Shown: positions 10,105-18,748 of the stretch, in pieces
Position numbering within the stretch: position 1 is the stretch's first letter
Layout of the letters: each line of letters starts with the position of its first letter
NCBI RefSeq assembly: GCF_020523825.1
Contig: NZ_JAJALK010000003.1
Location: 62,001-126,000 of the forward strand
Length of the DNA stretch: 64,000 nucleotides
Source of the DNA: Methylobacterium brachiatum
GTDB taxonomy: Bacteria; Pseudomonadota; Alphaproteobacteria; Rhizobiales; Beijerinckiaceae
Direction of reading: 5' to 3'
Translations under genes and position numbers: made by a program
Notes under the pieces: generated by a model
Databases searched by the model: none
The model's input: only the letters and a program-made list of their open reading frames with translations
What the model was told of the DNA's origin: nothing

Positions 10105-10866
10105 TCACGGCTCCCGCGCGCCGAGGGCCGCGCTCGGGCAGAGATCGACCAGCACGCAGCGCCCGCAGGCGGGGCGGCGATGGTGGCAGACCTGCTGGCC
10201 ATGCAGCATCAGGATCTCGTGATTGTCGTAGAGCGCCTGCGCGCTCCAGTCGGACGGCAGCTGCGCCCGCAGGATCGCGTGCGAGGGCCCGACATCGACC
10301 CGGGGCCCGATCAAGCCGAGGCGCTGGGCGACCCGGTGGTGGTGGCTGTCCACCGGAAGGGCCGGCATCCGCAGGGTCGAGAACGACAGCACCGCCGCGC
10401 TGGTCTTGGGGCCGATCCCGGGGATCGCCTCCAGCCAGGCCCGGGCCGCCGCGACATCCATGTCGCCCAGGAAGGCGAGGTCGAGGCTGCCGCAGCGCTC
10501 GCGCACGGCGATGAGCACCTCGCGGATCCGCGGCGCCTTCAGCTCCGGCCAGGTCACGCCGGCGATGGCCGCCTGGATCTCCGGCACCTCCGCGTCGATC
10601 ACCGACTCCCAATCCGGGAAACGGGCGCGCAGGGCCTTGAAGGCCCGACCGGATTCGGCGTTGCGGGTCCGGTGCGAGAGCAGCGACGAGACCAGCTCGC
10701 TGACCGGATCGAGACTGTGGAAATACGGGATCGGGCAGCCATAGACCGGGCAGAGCCGGGCATGGATCGCGAGCGCCTTGTCGGCGACCGCCGGGTCGGC
10801 CGGCGACGGCGCGGCCCTACGGCGCGACGGCGGTGCGGAGGGGGTGGGGAACAGGGACGTCGGCAT
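10105..10866 (-). CDS. Endonuclease III-like DNA glycosylase
   Basis: The 253-residue protein has the HhH-GPD fold: LEAIPGIGPKTSAAVLSF contains the hairpin and the Lys position of the active site, and LPVDSHHHRVAQRLGL contains the conserved Asp. Four cysteines at 227, 234, 237 and 243 (C-x6-C-x2-C-x5-C) form the endonuclease III iron-sulfur site. Family members remove oxidised or alkylated bases. It departs from classical Nth in the N-terminal half, so the base specificity is open. The ATG at 10866 is preferred because the upstream extension is low complexity. Confidence 0.82.
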   Translation of the reverse strand: MPTSLFPTPSAPPSRRRAAPSPADPAVADKALAIHARLCPVYGCPIPYFHSLDPVSELVSSLLSHRTRNAESGRAFKALRARFPDWESVIDAEVPEIQAAIAGVTWPELKAPRIREVLIAVRERCGSLDLAFLGDMDVAAARAWLEAIPGIGPKTSAAVLSFSTLRMPALPVDSHHHRVAQRLGLIGPRVDVGPSHAILRAQLPSDWSAQALYDNHEILMLHGQQVCHHRRPACGRCVLVDLCPSAALGAREP

Positions 10867-11179
10867 GCACGGGGAATCCGCAAGCCGCCGCCGCTGTTCC
10901 GGGGCGCCGAAACCAGCGGCGATCTGTCCATCGGCCGAGGCCACGCGACGTGCGCATGGGATTATTGGATCGTCGCGCGAGGGAACGGCTATTCGGCAGA
11001 TCAAGGCGCTGCCGAATGTCGTTCTATGATCGAAGATGGACCGACGGCCGGATGAGTCACACGGTCATTCCCGGGCTCCGCCTCGCGGCCCCGGGATGAC
11101 AGGGCGGACGATTACCCTCCGGCGACCTTTCGTCTGCCGAAGAGAACAAGAATTCTTTCTGTGGCCGTGTTCCAGCAGC
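10867..11179. other. Intergenic stretch with one palindromic repeat
   Basis: This 313-base gap lies between two minus-strand genes. It holds a palindromic unit at 11064-11100. I see no credible ORF. It probably carries the promoter of the glycosylase gene. Confidence 0.5.
11064..11100. repeat. REP-like palindromic element
   Basis: GTCATTCCCGGG (11064-11075) and CCCGGGATGAC (11090-11100) are inverted repeats differing by one inserted base, with a GC-rich loop. GTCAT..ATGAC ends are typical of dispersed intergenic palindromes in Hyphomicrobiales. The same GTCAT end recurs at 14269. Confidence 0.6.
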
Positions 11180-11923
11180 CTACTTCACCAGCGCGAAGAT
11201 ATTCACGTCGAGGTTGTCGTCGGTGCCGTCCTTGAGGTCGGTGGCGTATTCCTCGACGAAGCGGTCCTGGACCACGATGTCCTTGGCGTCGAGATAGGCC
11301 GTCAGCGTCTCGTAGGTGCCGTCGATCGACTCGTAGGAGCCCCGGTGGGGGAAGCGCAGGGCCTTGCCGGACGGCGTCGTGCCGAAGCGCATTCCGTCCG
11401 CCTCGGCGGGGGCCGGGTTCGGGGCTGCGGCCACCGGGATCATCGCCTCGAACTCGAAACCGTCATCGTCGGTGCGGGTGAACACCGCCAGCGGCCGGCC
11501 CGCCGGAGTGATGCCGAGCTTGGCGAGATCCGCCTCGATCCGCGTGAAGGCCTTGGTCAGGTTGACGATAGCCTCCTCCCACTTGGTCTTGCCCGAGACG
11601 ATCGCGGCGGGCTTGGCCGGCAGGGTGACTTCGTCGACGTCGCCGGGCTCGCCGGGTTTCTCGATCAGCGTCGGCCGCCCGGGTGTCCCCACGGCGGCCT
11701 GGCCGGCGGGGGGCGGGGCCACCGCCTGCTGCGGCGCCGGGGCGGCGCTCTTGTTCGGGTCGGCGACCGGGTTGGGGGCCGTGGTGGTCGGCAGCGGACT
11801 GGTCTGGGCGGGCGCCGGCGCCGTGGAGGGTGGCGGTGCCGGCTGCTGCTGCGCGGCCAGGGGACCGCCGGCTGCGAGCAGCAGGGCGGTCGAGAGAGCG
11901 ACGAGAGAACGAAGGCGGATCAC
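11180..11923 (-). CDS. Exported protein with GyrI-like effector-binding domain
   Basis: The 247-residue protein has a Sec signal peptide (RLRSLVALSTALLLAAGGPLAAQ, cleavage after about residue 24). A Pro/Ala-rich linker of about 70 residues follows, then a domain from about residue 95 with the pattern of GyrI/BmrR C-terminal ligand-binding folds: VFTRTDDDGFEFEAMIPV, then GKALRFPHRGSYESIDGTYETL. Exported versions of this fold are thought to bind small molecules; the ligand is unknown. It stands alone on its strand, divergent from dapF. Confidence 0.65.
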   Translation of the reverse strand: MIRLRSLVALSTALLLAAGGPLAAQQQPAPPPSTAPAPAQTSPLPTTTAPNPVADPNKSAAPAPQQAVAPPPAGQAAVGTPGRPTLIEKPGEPGDVDEVTLPAKPAAIVSGKTKWEEAIVNLTKAFTRIEADLAKLGITPAGRPLAVFTRTDDDGFEFEAMIPVAAAPNPAPAEADGMRFGTTPSGKALRFPHRGSYESIDGTYETLTAYLDAKDIVVQDRFVEEYATDLKDGTDDNLDVNIFALVK

Positions 11924-12121
11924 GGGTGGCGCTCCGGTCGGGTCCCGGCGGATCGTCGCGTGGGCTCCCGCCGGCTAACCTAGTGGCGATCCGGCCCGCC
12001 CGCGAGGGCGCGGGGCACGAGAGCGGCGGGTGCGGCGCATCTGCCACGCTGCCGGCCCCCCTCGCGTCGGGCGAGCGGGTTTGCCATATAGCCGCTCGAT
12101 CCCCTCAAAGCTTCTGGCCGC

Positions 12122-13009
12122 ATGAGCGCACTCGCCCATAGACGCTTCCTGAAGATGCACGGCGCCGGCAACGCGATCGTGGTGCTGGACCTGCGCGGCT
12201 CGACCGTCAAAGTCCGGCCCGAGGAGGCGCGGGCGATCGCGCAGGATCCCGGCTCGAGCTTCGACCAGCTCATGGTGCTGCACGATCCCGTGAGCCCCGG
12301 CACCGACGCGTTCATGCGGATCTACAACACCGACGGCTCGGAAGCCGGCGCCTGCGGCAACGGCACGCGCTGCGTCGCCTACGCGATGCTCGACGACCCG
12401 GCCATGGCCCGCCCCGCCGAGGGCGGCAGGCTGGTCCTGGAGACGGCGGCCGGGCGGGTCGGCGTGCGCCGGATCTCGGAGCGCGCCTTCACGGTGGATA
12501 TGGGCCGTCCGAAGCTCGCCTGGGACGAGATCCCCCTGTCCGAGCCGTTCCCCGACACGCGGCGGATCGAATTGCAGATCGGCCCGATCGACGAGCCGAT
12601 CCTGCACTCGCCGGCCGCCGTCAACATGGGCAACCCGCACGCGGTGTTCTTCGTGGACCGGGATCCCGCCTCCTACGACCTCGCCCGGATCGGGCCGATG
12701 CTGGAGAACCACCCGCTCTTCCCGGAGCGCGCCAACATCTCAATCGCGCAGGTGACCGAGCGCGAGGCGATCACCCTGCGGGTCTGGGAGCGCGGCGCCG
12801 GGCTGACGCTCGCCTGCGGCACCGCCGCCTGCGCCACCGTGGTGGCGGCCTCGCGCCTGCGGATGATCGGCCGGCAGGCCCATGTCCGGCTCCCCGGGGG
12901 CGAATTGTTCGTGGAATGGCGCGCCGACGACCATGTCCTGATGACCGGCCCGGTCGCGCTCGTCGCCGAGGGCAATCTGGCGCCGGAGCTGTTTTCCGGC
13001 GCCACCTGA
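12122..13009 (+). CDS. dapF: Diaminopimelate epimerase
   Basis: The 295-residue protein converts LL- to meso-diaminopimelate for lysine and peptidoglycan synthesis. The two catalytic cysteines are present, at 78 in ACGNGTRC and at 232 in [16 protein letters not shown] at the N-terminus is the DapF start signature. Its TGA overlaps the ATG of mtaB by one base, so translation is coupled. The order dapF-mtaB-ftsY is common in Hyphomicrobiales. Confidence 0.97.
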   Translation: MSALAHRRFLKMHGAGNAIVVLDLRGSTVKVRPEEARAIAQDPGSSFDQLMVLHDPVSPGTDAFMRIYNTDGSEAGACGNGTRCVAYAMLDDPAMARPAEGGRLVLETAAGRVGVRRISERAFTVDMGRPKLAWDEIPLSEPFPDTRRIELQIGPIDEPILHSPAAVNMGNPHAVFFVDRDPASYDLARIGPMLENHPLFPERANISIAQVTEREAITLRVWERGAGLTLACGTAACATVVAASRLRMIGRQAHVRLPGGELFVEWRADDHVLMTGPVALVAEGNLAPELFSGAT

Positions 13010-14235
13010 TGGGCGTCGAGACCCTGACCTTCGGGTGCCGGCTCAACACCGTGGAATCGGAGGCCCTGCGCGTCCATGCGGCCGCCGACGGGCGCGACCG
13101 TGTGGTGGTCAACACCTGCGCGGTGACCCAGGAGGCCGGCCGCCAGGCCCGCAAGGCGATCCGCCGGATCGCCCGGGTGCGGCCCGGCACCGAGATCGTG
13201 GTCACCGGCTGCGGCGCCGAGGTCGAGACCGAGGCCTACGCGGCCATGCCGGAAGTCGCGCGCCTCGTCGGCAATGCCGAGAAGCTGAGCCCCGCGGGCT
13301 GGTCGCCCGCCGCCACCGGCCCGGGCGCCGTGATGGCGGCCCGCACCGTGGCGCCGACCCGGATCGACGCGATCGCCGGCCATACGCGGGCCTTCGTGCC
13401 GGTGCAGAACGGCTGCGACCATCGCTGCACCTTCTGCGTCATCCCATTCGGCCGCGGCACCTCCCGCTCGGTGCCGGTGGCCGAGGTCGTCGCGCAGGTC
13501 GAGACCATCGTGGCCCATGGCGGCCGCGAGGTCGTGCTCACCGGCGTCGACCTCACCGCCTATGGCCGCGACCTGCCCGAACCGTCGCTCTCCCTCGGGG
13601 GCCTCGTGCGGGCGATCCTGCGGGCGGTGCCGGAGCTCGCGCGCCTGCGCATCTCCTCGATCGACTCGGTGGAAGTCGACGACGCGCTGCTCGCCGCGCT
13701 CGTCGAGGAGGAGCGGCTGATGCCGCACCTGCACCTGTCCCTTCAGGCCGGCGACGACCTGATCCTGAAGCGGATGAAGCGCCGCCACAGCCGCGCCGAC
13801 GCGATCCGTTTCTGCGCGACGGTCCGCGCCCTGCGCCCCGACGTGGTGTTCGGCGCCGACCTGATCGCGGGCTTCCCCACCGAGACCGAGGACCAGTTCG
13901 CCCGCTCCCTCGACCTCGTGGCCGAGTGCGGGCTGACGCATCTGCACGTCTTCCCCTATTCCCCCCGCCCCGGGACGCCGGCCGCCCGCATGCCCCCGGT
14001 GGCGCCGGACGCGATCCGCGACCGCGCCGCCCGCCTGCGCGCGGCCGGCGCCGCCGCCCTGCGCCGGCACCTCAACGGCCAGGTCGGGCGCACGCTGACG
14101 GTCCTGGCCGAGCGCGGCGGCACCGGTCGGAGCGCGGATTTCACGCCGGTGCGGCTGGCCGGAGAGGCGGAGGCGGGGACGTTCCACGCGGTCACGATCG
14201 CGGGGCATGACGGGGCGCGGCTGATCGCTGCGTGA
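13009..14235 (+). CDS. mtaB: tRNA t6A37 methylthiotransferase
   Basis: The 408-residue radical-SAM enzyme adds a methylthio group to t6A37 of ANN-decoding tRNAs. N-terminal cysteines 10, 37 and 68 bind the auxiliary cluster. The radical-SAM CxxxCxxC is at 136, 140 and 143 (NGCDHRCTFC). A TRAM-like C-terminal region follows. The ATG at 13009 overlaps the dapF stop, which decides this start over a longer frame opening at 12916. Confidence 0.93.
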   Translation: MGVETLTFGCRLNTVESEALRVHAAADGRDRVVVNTCAVTQEAGRQARKAIRRIARVRPGTEIVVTGCGAEVETEAYAAMPEVARLVGNAEKLSPAGWSPAATGPGAVMAARTVAPTRIDAIAGHTRAFVPVQNGCDHRCTFCVIPFGRGTSRSVPVAEVVAQVETIVAHGGREVVLTGVDLTAYGRDLPEPSLSLGGLVRAILRAVPELARLRISSIDSVEVDDALLAALVEEERLMPHLHLSLQAGDDLILKRMKRRHSRADAIRFCATVRALRPDVVFGADLIAGFPTETEDQFARSLDLVAECGLTHLHVFPYSPRPGTPAARMPPVAPDAIRDRAARLRAAGAAALRRHLNGQVGRTLTVLAERGGTGRSADFTPVRLAGEAEAGTFHAVTIAGHDGARLIAA

Positions 14236-14268
14236 AGCCCCTCAAACCGCAGCATTCTTATCCGCACC

Positions 14269-14358
14269 GTCATTGCGAGCGCAGCGAAGCAACCAAGTGC
14301 ACCGCACGGTTTCCGAACGAGGCGTATCCCTAGCTCGCTTCGCTACGCTCGCCATGAC
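14269..14358. repeat. Palindromic intergenic repeat
   Basis: Two 22-base arms, 14269-14290 and 14337-14358, are inverted repeats with 20 of 22 matches: GTCATTGCGAGCGCAGCGAA at the left, and its complement with two changes at the right. The 46-base centre has no ORF. The element separates the convergent mtaB and pseudouridine synthase genes. A partial match (TCATTGCGAGCGCAG) occurs in inverted form near 28832-28846. Confidence 0.7.
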
Positions 14359-14399
14359 GGCTGGCGCCGCGAAACCGTCACCAGAAACCGAATGCCGGT

Positions 14400-15074
14400 C
14401 TAGCCGCCCATCTCCGCCACGGCGTCCGCGATATGCCCTGGCGGCGGCGCCTCAATGCTGATCGCCTCCCGCTTCGGGTAGAGCGGGATCGTCAGCGTCC
14501 GCGCGTGCAGGTGCAGGCTGCCGCCTCGGGGGCCGCTGCCGTAGATCGGATCCCCGAGGATCGGCCAGCCGGAGGCGGCGCAATGGACCCGGAGCTGGTG
14601 TGTGCGGCCGGTGACCGGCTTCAGCTCCAGCCAGGTCCGGCCGCCGGCGCGGCCCAGGACGCGCCAATGGGTCAGGGCCGGGTCGCCCGCCGGGTCGGCC
14701 TTCATCCACCAGGAGCGCGGATCGTCGGAGCGGCGGGCCAGCGGCAGGTCGATCCGGCCGGTTTCCGCGTCGGGGCCGCCCTCGACCACGGCCCAGTAGG
14801 TCTTGTCCACGGCGCTGCCGGCAAACAGCTTGCCGAGCCGCGCGAGCGCCTTGGCGTGGCGGCCGAGCGCCAGGCAGCCGGAGGTGTCGCGGTCGAGCCG
14901 GTGCGCGGCCTCGGGGCGGCGGGGCAGGCCGAAGCGCAGGCCGTCGAGATGGTCGGTCAGGGTCTCGCCGCCGCGCGGGCCTGGATGGACCGGCAGGCCC
15001 GGCGGCTTGTCGATGACGAGCAGCAGGGCATCGCGGTAGAGGAGGCGGGCACCTATGTCGAAGGTGAGGGACAT
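14400..15074 (-). CDS. RluA-family pseudouridine synthase
   Basis: The 224-residue protein has the RluA order: LLVIDKPPGLPVHPG, then EAAHRLDRDTSGCLAL with the catalytic Asp near residue 77, then the Lys-Pro-Val segment with GRTHQLRVH and ILGDPIYG. It isomerises uridine in rRNA or tRNA; the target is unknown. It lacks the N-terminal S4 domain, resembling the short RluA/TruC type. The ATG at 15074 is chosen because the upstream extension is proline/arginine-rich filler. Confidence 0.85.
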   Translation of the reverse strand: MSLTFDIGARLLYRDALLLVIDKPPGLPVHPGPRGGETLTDHLDGLRFGLPRRPEAAHRLDRDTSGCLALGRHAKALARLGKLFAGSAVDKTYWAVVEGGPDAETGRIDLPLARRSDDPRSWWMKADPAGDPALTHWRVLGRAGGRTWLELKPVTGRTHQLRVHCAASGWPILGDPIYGSGPRGGSLHLHARTLTIPLYPKREAISIEAPPPGHIADAVAEMGG

Positions 15075-15149
15075 CCGGTCGGGCCAGGGCGCGCGCCGCC
15101 GAAGCGGCGGCCGGTTCGGCGCAGGCGAGCGCGTCAAACCAAGGACTTG

Positions 15150-15186
15150 GAGCCGTTGCCGTTTGCAACGCGGTCGGCAACGGCTC
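15150..15186. repeat. Inverted repeat upstream of ftsY
   Basis: GAGCCGTTGCCG (15150-15161) and CGGCAACGGCTC (15175-15186) form a perfect 12-bp stem with a 13-base loop. It lies between divergent genes, 48 bases before ftsY, without a T run. It could be an operator or a leader hairpin. Confidence 0.5.
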
Positions 15187-15233
15187 TAGGGGTTCGGCAT
15201 CGGGTCGGCAAGCTGGGGCGAGGACGAGGTTTC

Positions 15234-16589
15234 ATGGCGAGCGAGGACAAGCCCGGCTGGTTCGGGCGCCTGTTCGGGCGCAAGGGCCAGAGCACGGGCG
15301 ACGGCACGGACGCGCACAAGGCGGAGACGGAGCTGCCTGCGGATGCGCCGGCCTCGCCCTCCGAGGGCCAGCCCGACTACGCCACCGGGGCCGAGGACGT
15401 CGCCCATATCCCGCTGCCGCCCGAGGAGACGGAGGCCCCCGTCGCCGACGCGGTCGAGGGGGCGGACCTGCTCCCGATCGAAGGCGAGCCCGAGCGGCCG
15501 CCCGCCGGCACGGCCGGGGACGATCCCGCGCACGGTGCCGACCCGGTCGATACCGGGGACGTGAACCGGGAGCCGGTGGTCGCGCCGATGCCCGACATCC
15601 AGCCGGTGGATTCCGCCGCCGCGCTCGCCCACGATGCCGGCGCCGGGCCGGACCGGGAGCCCGAGGCCAAGGGCTGGTGGACCCGGCTCACCTCCGGGAT
15701 GAAGCGGACCTCGTCGGCCCTGACCGACCGGGTGACCGGCCTGTTCACAAAGCGCAAGCTCGACGCCAACACCCTGGAGGATCTGGAGGACGCCCTGATC
15801 CAGGCCGATTTCGGCCTCGAGACCGCGACGCGGATCTCCGACGCGGTCGGCAAGGGCCGCTACGAGAAGGGCATCTCGCCCGACGAGGTCCGGGCGATCC
15901 TGGCCACGGAGGTGGAGCGGGCGCTGGATCCCGTGGCGGTGCCGCTCGTCATCGACAGCACGAAGAAGCCGTTCGTGATCCTGACCGTCGGCGTCAACGG
16001 CGCCGGCAAGACCACGACTCTGGGCAAGCTCGCCTCGAAGCTGCGCGCGGAGGGCCGGACCGTGATGCTCGCGGCCGGCGACACGTTCCGGGCGGCGGCG
16101 GTGGAGCAGCTCAAGGTCTGGGGCGCGCGCACCGGCACCCCGGTGGTGAGCGGCGGGGAGGGGGCCGACGCGGCCGGCCTCGCCTTCGACGCGCTGAAGC
16201 AGGCGGGGGCCGCCGGGACCGATGTGCTCCTGATCGACACCGCCGGACGGCTCCAGAACAAGGCCGGGCTGATGGCGGAGCTGGAGAAGATCGTCCGCGT
16301 GCTGCGCAAGCAGGACCCGGAGGCGCCGCACGCCACGATCCTCGTCCTCGACGCCACCGTCGGCCAGAACGCGATCTCGCAGGTGGAGCTGTTCTCCCAG
16401 GCGGCGCCGGTCTCGGGCCTGGTGATGACCAAGCTCGACGGCACGGCCCGCGGCGGCATCCTGGTGGCGCTGGCGGCCAAGTTCGGCCTGCCGGTGCACT
16501 TCATCGGCGTCGGGGAGGGCGTGGAGGATCTGGAGCCGTTCGCGGCCCGGGACTTCGCCCGGGCGATCGCCGGGCTGGAGAAGGATTAG
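15234..16589 (+). CDS. ftsY: Signal recognition particle receptor FtsY
   Basis: The 451-residue GTPase docks SRP-ribosome complexes at the membrane. Residues 1-150 form an acidic, Pro/Glu-rich A domain after a basic WFGRLFGRK start. The N domain follows from about 160, and the G domain shows GVNGAGKTTT at about 253, AGDTFRAAAVEQL, the DTAGRLQ loop, TKLDGTARGG and FIGVGEGVEDL. The ATG at 15234 begins this pattern; the longer open frame upstream is the shadow of the opposite-strand gene. Confidence 0.96.
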   Translation: MASEDKPGWFGRLFGRKGQSTGDGTDAHKAETELPADAPASPSEGQPDYATGAEDVAHIPLPPEETEAPVADAVEGADLLPIEGEPERPPAGTAGDDPAHGADPVDTGDVNREPVVAPMPDIQPVDSAAALAHDAGAGPDREPEAKGWWTRLTSGMKRTSSALTDRVTGLFTKRKLDANTLEDLEDALIQADFGLETATRISDAVGKGRYEKGISPDEVRAILATEVERALDPVAVPLVIDSTKKPFVILTVGVNGAGKTTTLGKLASKLRAEGRTVMLAAGDTFRAAAVEQLKVWGARTGTPVVSGGEGADAAGLAFDALKQAGAAGTDVLLIDTAGRLQNKAGLMAELEKIVRVLRKQDPEAPHATILVLDATVGQNAISQVELFSQAAPVSGLVMTKLDGTARGGILVALAAKFGLPVHFIGVGEGVEDLEPFAARDFARAIAGLEKD

Positions 16590-16590
16590 T

Positions 16591-16636
16591 GCATCGTCCC
16601 GAAAGGTGGTTGCCGGCTTTCGGATCAAGACGGTGC
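16591..16636. repeat. 46-base palindromic repeat (GCATCGTCCCGAAA type)
   Basis: The unit starts GCATCGTCCCGAAAGGTGG and ends CTTTCGGATCAAGACGGTGC; its ends are imperfect inverted repeats. Units beginning GCATCGTCCCGAAA are widespread intergenic repeats in Hyphomicrobiales (from memory). It sits directly after the ftsY stop and ends one base before the VapC stop, so it may end both convergent genes. Confidence 0.6.
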
Positions 16637-16637
16637 T

Positions 16638-17027
16638 TCAGGGGCCGACGCGCAGCACGTCGGTCCGGGCGAAGTCGTCGCCCTTGAACAGGAGCGGCGC
16701 GTTCAGCGACCGGGCCAGCGCGTAGGCGAAGCAATCGCCGAAGTTCAATCCGGCCGGGTGCCGGCCCTTGCCGTAGCGGGCGAAGGCGTCGGCGGCGATC
16801 TGGGCGAGGGCGTGGTCGACCGGGACGACGGCGATGCGGCGTGCCCGAATCCATTCGTCGAGCACCGCGCGCCCGTCGGCCGCGCGCGAGGCGACGATGG
16901 CGCATTCGAGATACGTTGCCGCCGCCATCGCGGGGCTTTCGGCCAGCGCCAGCACACGTGAAAAGGCTTCCGCCTCGGGTTCTCGACGCTGGATCGCGAT
17001 GAAGGCTGACGAATCGACGACGATCAC
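16638..17027 (-). CDS. vapC: VapC-type PIN-domain toxin
   Basis: The 129-residue protein is a PIN-domain ribonuclease. [10 protein letters not shown] carries the first acidic residue (Asp5), [11 protein letters not shown] the conserved Glu, and [11 protein letters not shown] the third Asp of the metal site. PIN toxins cut tRNA or rRNA and are held inactive by a paired antitoxin. The start overlaps the antitoxin stop by four bases (17024-17027). Confidence 0.88.
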   Translation of the reverse strand: MIVVDSSAFIAIQRREPEAEAFSRVLALAESPAMAAATYLECAIVASRAADGRAVLDEWIRARRIAVVPVDHALAQIAADAFARYGKGRHPAGLNFGDCFAYALARSLNAPLLFKGDDFARTDVLRVGP

Positions 17028-17284
17028 GCCGGAAGACCGCTCGCGTCGTAGGCGAGGATCTCCTCGATCGGTCGTGGATCCACGATCCGGCTCGCTTCGA
17101 AGCGATGCCGCATCGTCTCATCGGCGGCCAAGCCCTCGGCGATGCGGCGCTCCCGATCCTCCGCCACCCGCGCCCGCTCCCGCCGGAGCAGCTCGAGCAA
17201 CAGATCCGACGCGGCGCGGTGGGTGGTGGCCGTGAGGTCGGCGAGGAGCGCCTCGACCTCGGCATTGTCGATCGTGATGGACAT
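17024..17284 (-). CDS. vapB: VapB-type antitoxin
   Basis: The 86-residue protein starts [22 protein letters not shown], the pattern of Rv0623/PSK-type VapB antitoxins. A charged helix follows ([21 protein letters not shown]), then a C-terminal tail that would enter the toxin. The ATG at 17284 is preferred to 17305 because the motif starts there. The pair is inserted between ftsY and ispZ. Confidence 0.8.
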   Translation of the reverse strand: MSITIDNAEVEALLADLTATTHRAASDLLLELLRRERARVAEDRERRIAEGLAADETMRHRFEASRIVDPRPIEEILAYDASGLPA

Positions 17285-17371
17285 CGTGAGCCCCCCGTTC
17301 CACACAGCCCCGAAACCGCCAGCCCGGCCTCCAGCCTAACGCGAGGGCCGCATCCGAGCCAACTGACGCGC

Positions 17372-17986
17372 ATGCAGATCGAATCCGTTCCCCCCCGCCG
17401 CCATCTGCCGCCGCTCGTGAAGCTGGCGCTGGAGCTCGGGCCCCTCGTCATCTTCTTCCTGGGCAATGCCTATTCGGAACGCCTCGGCGTCGCGCCCGAC
17501 CAGAAGCTGTTCGTGGCCACCGGGGTGTTCATCGCGGCGACCGTGGTGGCGCTGGCGGTGCACTTCGTGCTGGTGCGGCGCCTGCCGATCATGCCGCTCG
17601 TCTCCGGCGTGGTCGTGGTGGTGTTCGGCGGCCTGACGCTGGCCTTGCAGGACAAGACCTTCATCATGGTCAAGCCGACCATCGTGAACGCGCTATTCGG
17701 CACCGTGCTGCTCGGAGGCCTCGCCTTCGGGCGCTCGCTTCTGTCGGTGGTGCTCGATTCGATGTTCAGCCTCACCGAGGAGGGCTGGCGCAAGCTCACC
17801 TTCCGCTGGGGACTGTTCTTCTTCGTCCTGGCGGCCCTGAACGAGATCGTGTGGCGGACCCAGACCGAGGATTTCTGGGTCAATTTCAAGGTGTTCGGCA
17901 TCATGCCGATCACCGTGCTGTTCGCCCTGGCCCAGACGCCGCTGCTCAGCCGCTACGAGCGCAAGGAGCCGCAGCCGGGCGAGTGA
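17372..17986 (+). CDS. ispZ: Inner-membrane septation protein (YciB/IspZ)
   Basis: The 204-residue protein has about five to six membrane helices. [16 protein letters not shown], then [20 protein letters not shown], then [24 protein letters not shown] are hallmarks of YciB/IspZ, which influences envelope synthesis and septation. The start at 17372 gives the normal family length. It is separated from ftsY by the VapBC pair and converges with ccmG, three bases away. Confidence 0.93.
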   Translation: MQIESVPPRRHLPPLVKLALELGPLVIFFLGNAYSERLGVAPDQKLFVATGVFIAATVVALAVHFVLVRRLPIMPLVSGVVVVVFGGLTLALQDKTFIMVKPTIVNALFGTVLLGGLAFGRSLLSVVLDSMFSLTEEGWRKLTFRWGLFFFVLAALNEIVWRTQTEDFWVNFKVFGIMPITVLFALAQTPLLSRYERKEPQPGE

Positions 17987-17989
17987 GAG

Positions 17990-18598
17990 TCAGCGCGCCT
18001 GCGCGACCTTTCCGGCCGCCCGAATCCGCGTGAGCACGCTGGCGTAATTGTCCGGCGTGAGGATGCCGACGAGCTTGTCGCGGATCACCCCGTCCGGCCC
18101 GACCACGAAGGTCTCAGGGACCCCGTAGACGCCGAAATCGATCGCCGCGCGCCCGTCGGCATCGGCCCCGACGGCGCTGAACGGCACCCCGTGCCGGGCC
18201 AGGAAGCGCTGGCCGGCGGCCGGGTTCGGCTCCTTGTAGTCGATGCCGACCAGCCGGATGCCGGGCTCCCGGGCGAGCCGCATCAGCATCGGGTGCTCGA
18301 CCTGGCAGGGCGCGCACCACGAGGCGAACACGTTGATCACCGTGATCTGGCCCTTCAGGTCGGCGCTGGACAGGCCTGGCACCGGGGCGTCCCCGACCTT
18401 GAGCCCCGGCACCGCCGGCAGGCTGAAGCTCGGCACCGGCTTGCCGATCATCGCGGAGGGCAGGGCGGCCGGGTCGGCGCCCGAGCGCAGGCGCAGGAAC
18501 AGCACCGCGGCCAGCGCGGCAAACGCCAGCACCGGCACGACCAGCAGCAGCGACCGTCGGACGGGGGGCGGCCGGTCGGTAAGGTCGTCGCCGGTCAC
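17990..18598 (-). CDS. ccmG: Cytochrome c biogenesis thiol-disulfide protein CcmG/DsbE
   Basis: The 202-residue protein has one N-terminal membrane anchor (residues 15-36) and a periplasmic thioredoxin fold. The active site is WCAPC at residues 94-98, and GVPETFVVGPDGVI carries the cis-Pro region. It reduces apocytochrome c haem-binding cysteines. It starts with GTG overlapping the ccmD stop as GTGA. It is the last gene of ccmC-ccmD-ccmG. Confidence 0.94.
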   Translation of the reverse strand: MTGDDLTDRPPPVRRSLLLVVPVLAFAALAAVLFLRLRSGADPAALPSAMIGKPVPSFSLPAVPGLKVGDAPVPGLSSADLKGQITVINVFASWCAPCQVEHPMLMRLAREPGIRLVGIDYKEPNPAAGQRFLARHGVPFSAVGADADGRAAIDFGVYGVPETFVVGPDGVIRDKLVGILTPDNYASVLTRIRAAGKVAQAR

Positions 18599-18738
18599 CG
18601 CCGATCCTCCCCGAAACCCCTGAGGGCGCGCAGCTGCGCCCGCCGGTCGCGGATCGCGTTGCCGATCAGGCCGGCCATGACCAGGGCCGTGAACGCGTAG
18701 GCGGCGACGATGAAGCCGCCGTGGGAGCCGAGATCCAT
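18595..18738 (-). CDS. ccmD: Haem exporter protein CcmD
   Basis: A 47-residue protein, below common gene-size cut-offs. It begins MDLGSHGGFIVAAYAFTALV, with one membrane helix at about 8-27 and a basic C-terminal tail (RDRRAQLRALRGF). HGGFIVAAY is typical of CcmD, which helps release holo-CcmE from CcmC. It lies between ccmC (10-base gap) and ccmG (4-base overlap). Confidence 0.88.
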   Translation of the reverse strand: MDLGSHGGFIVAAYAFTALVMAGLIGNAIRDRRAQLRALRGFGEDRR

Positions 18739-18748
18739 CGGGAATATC

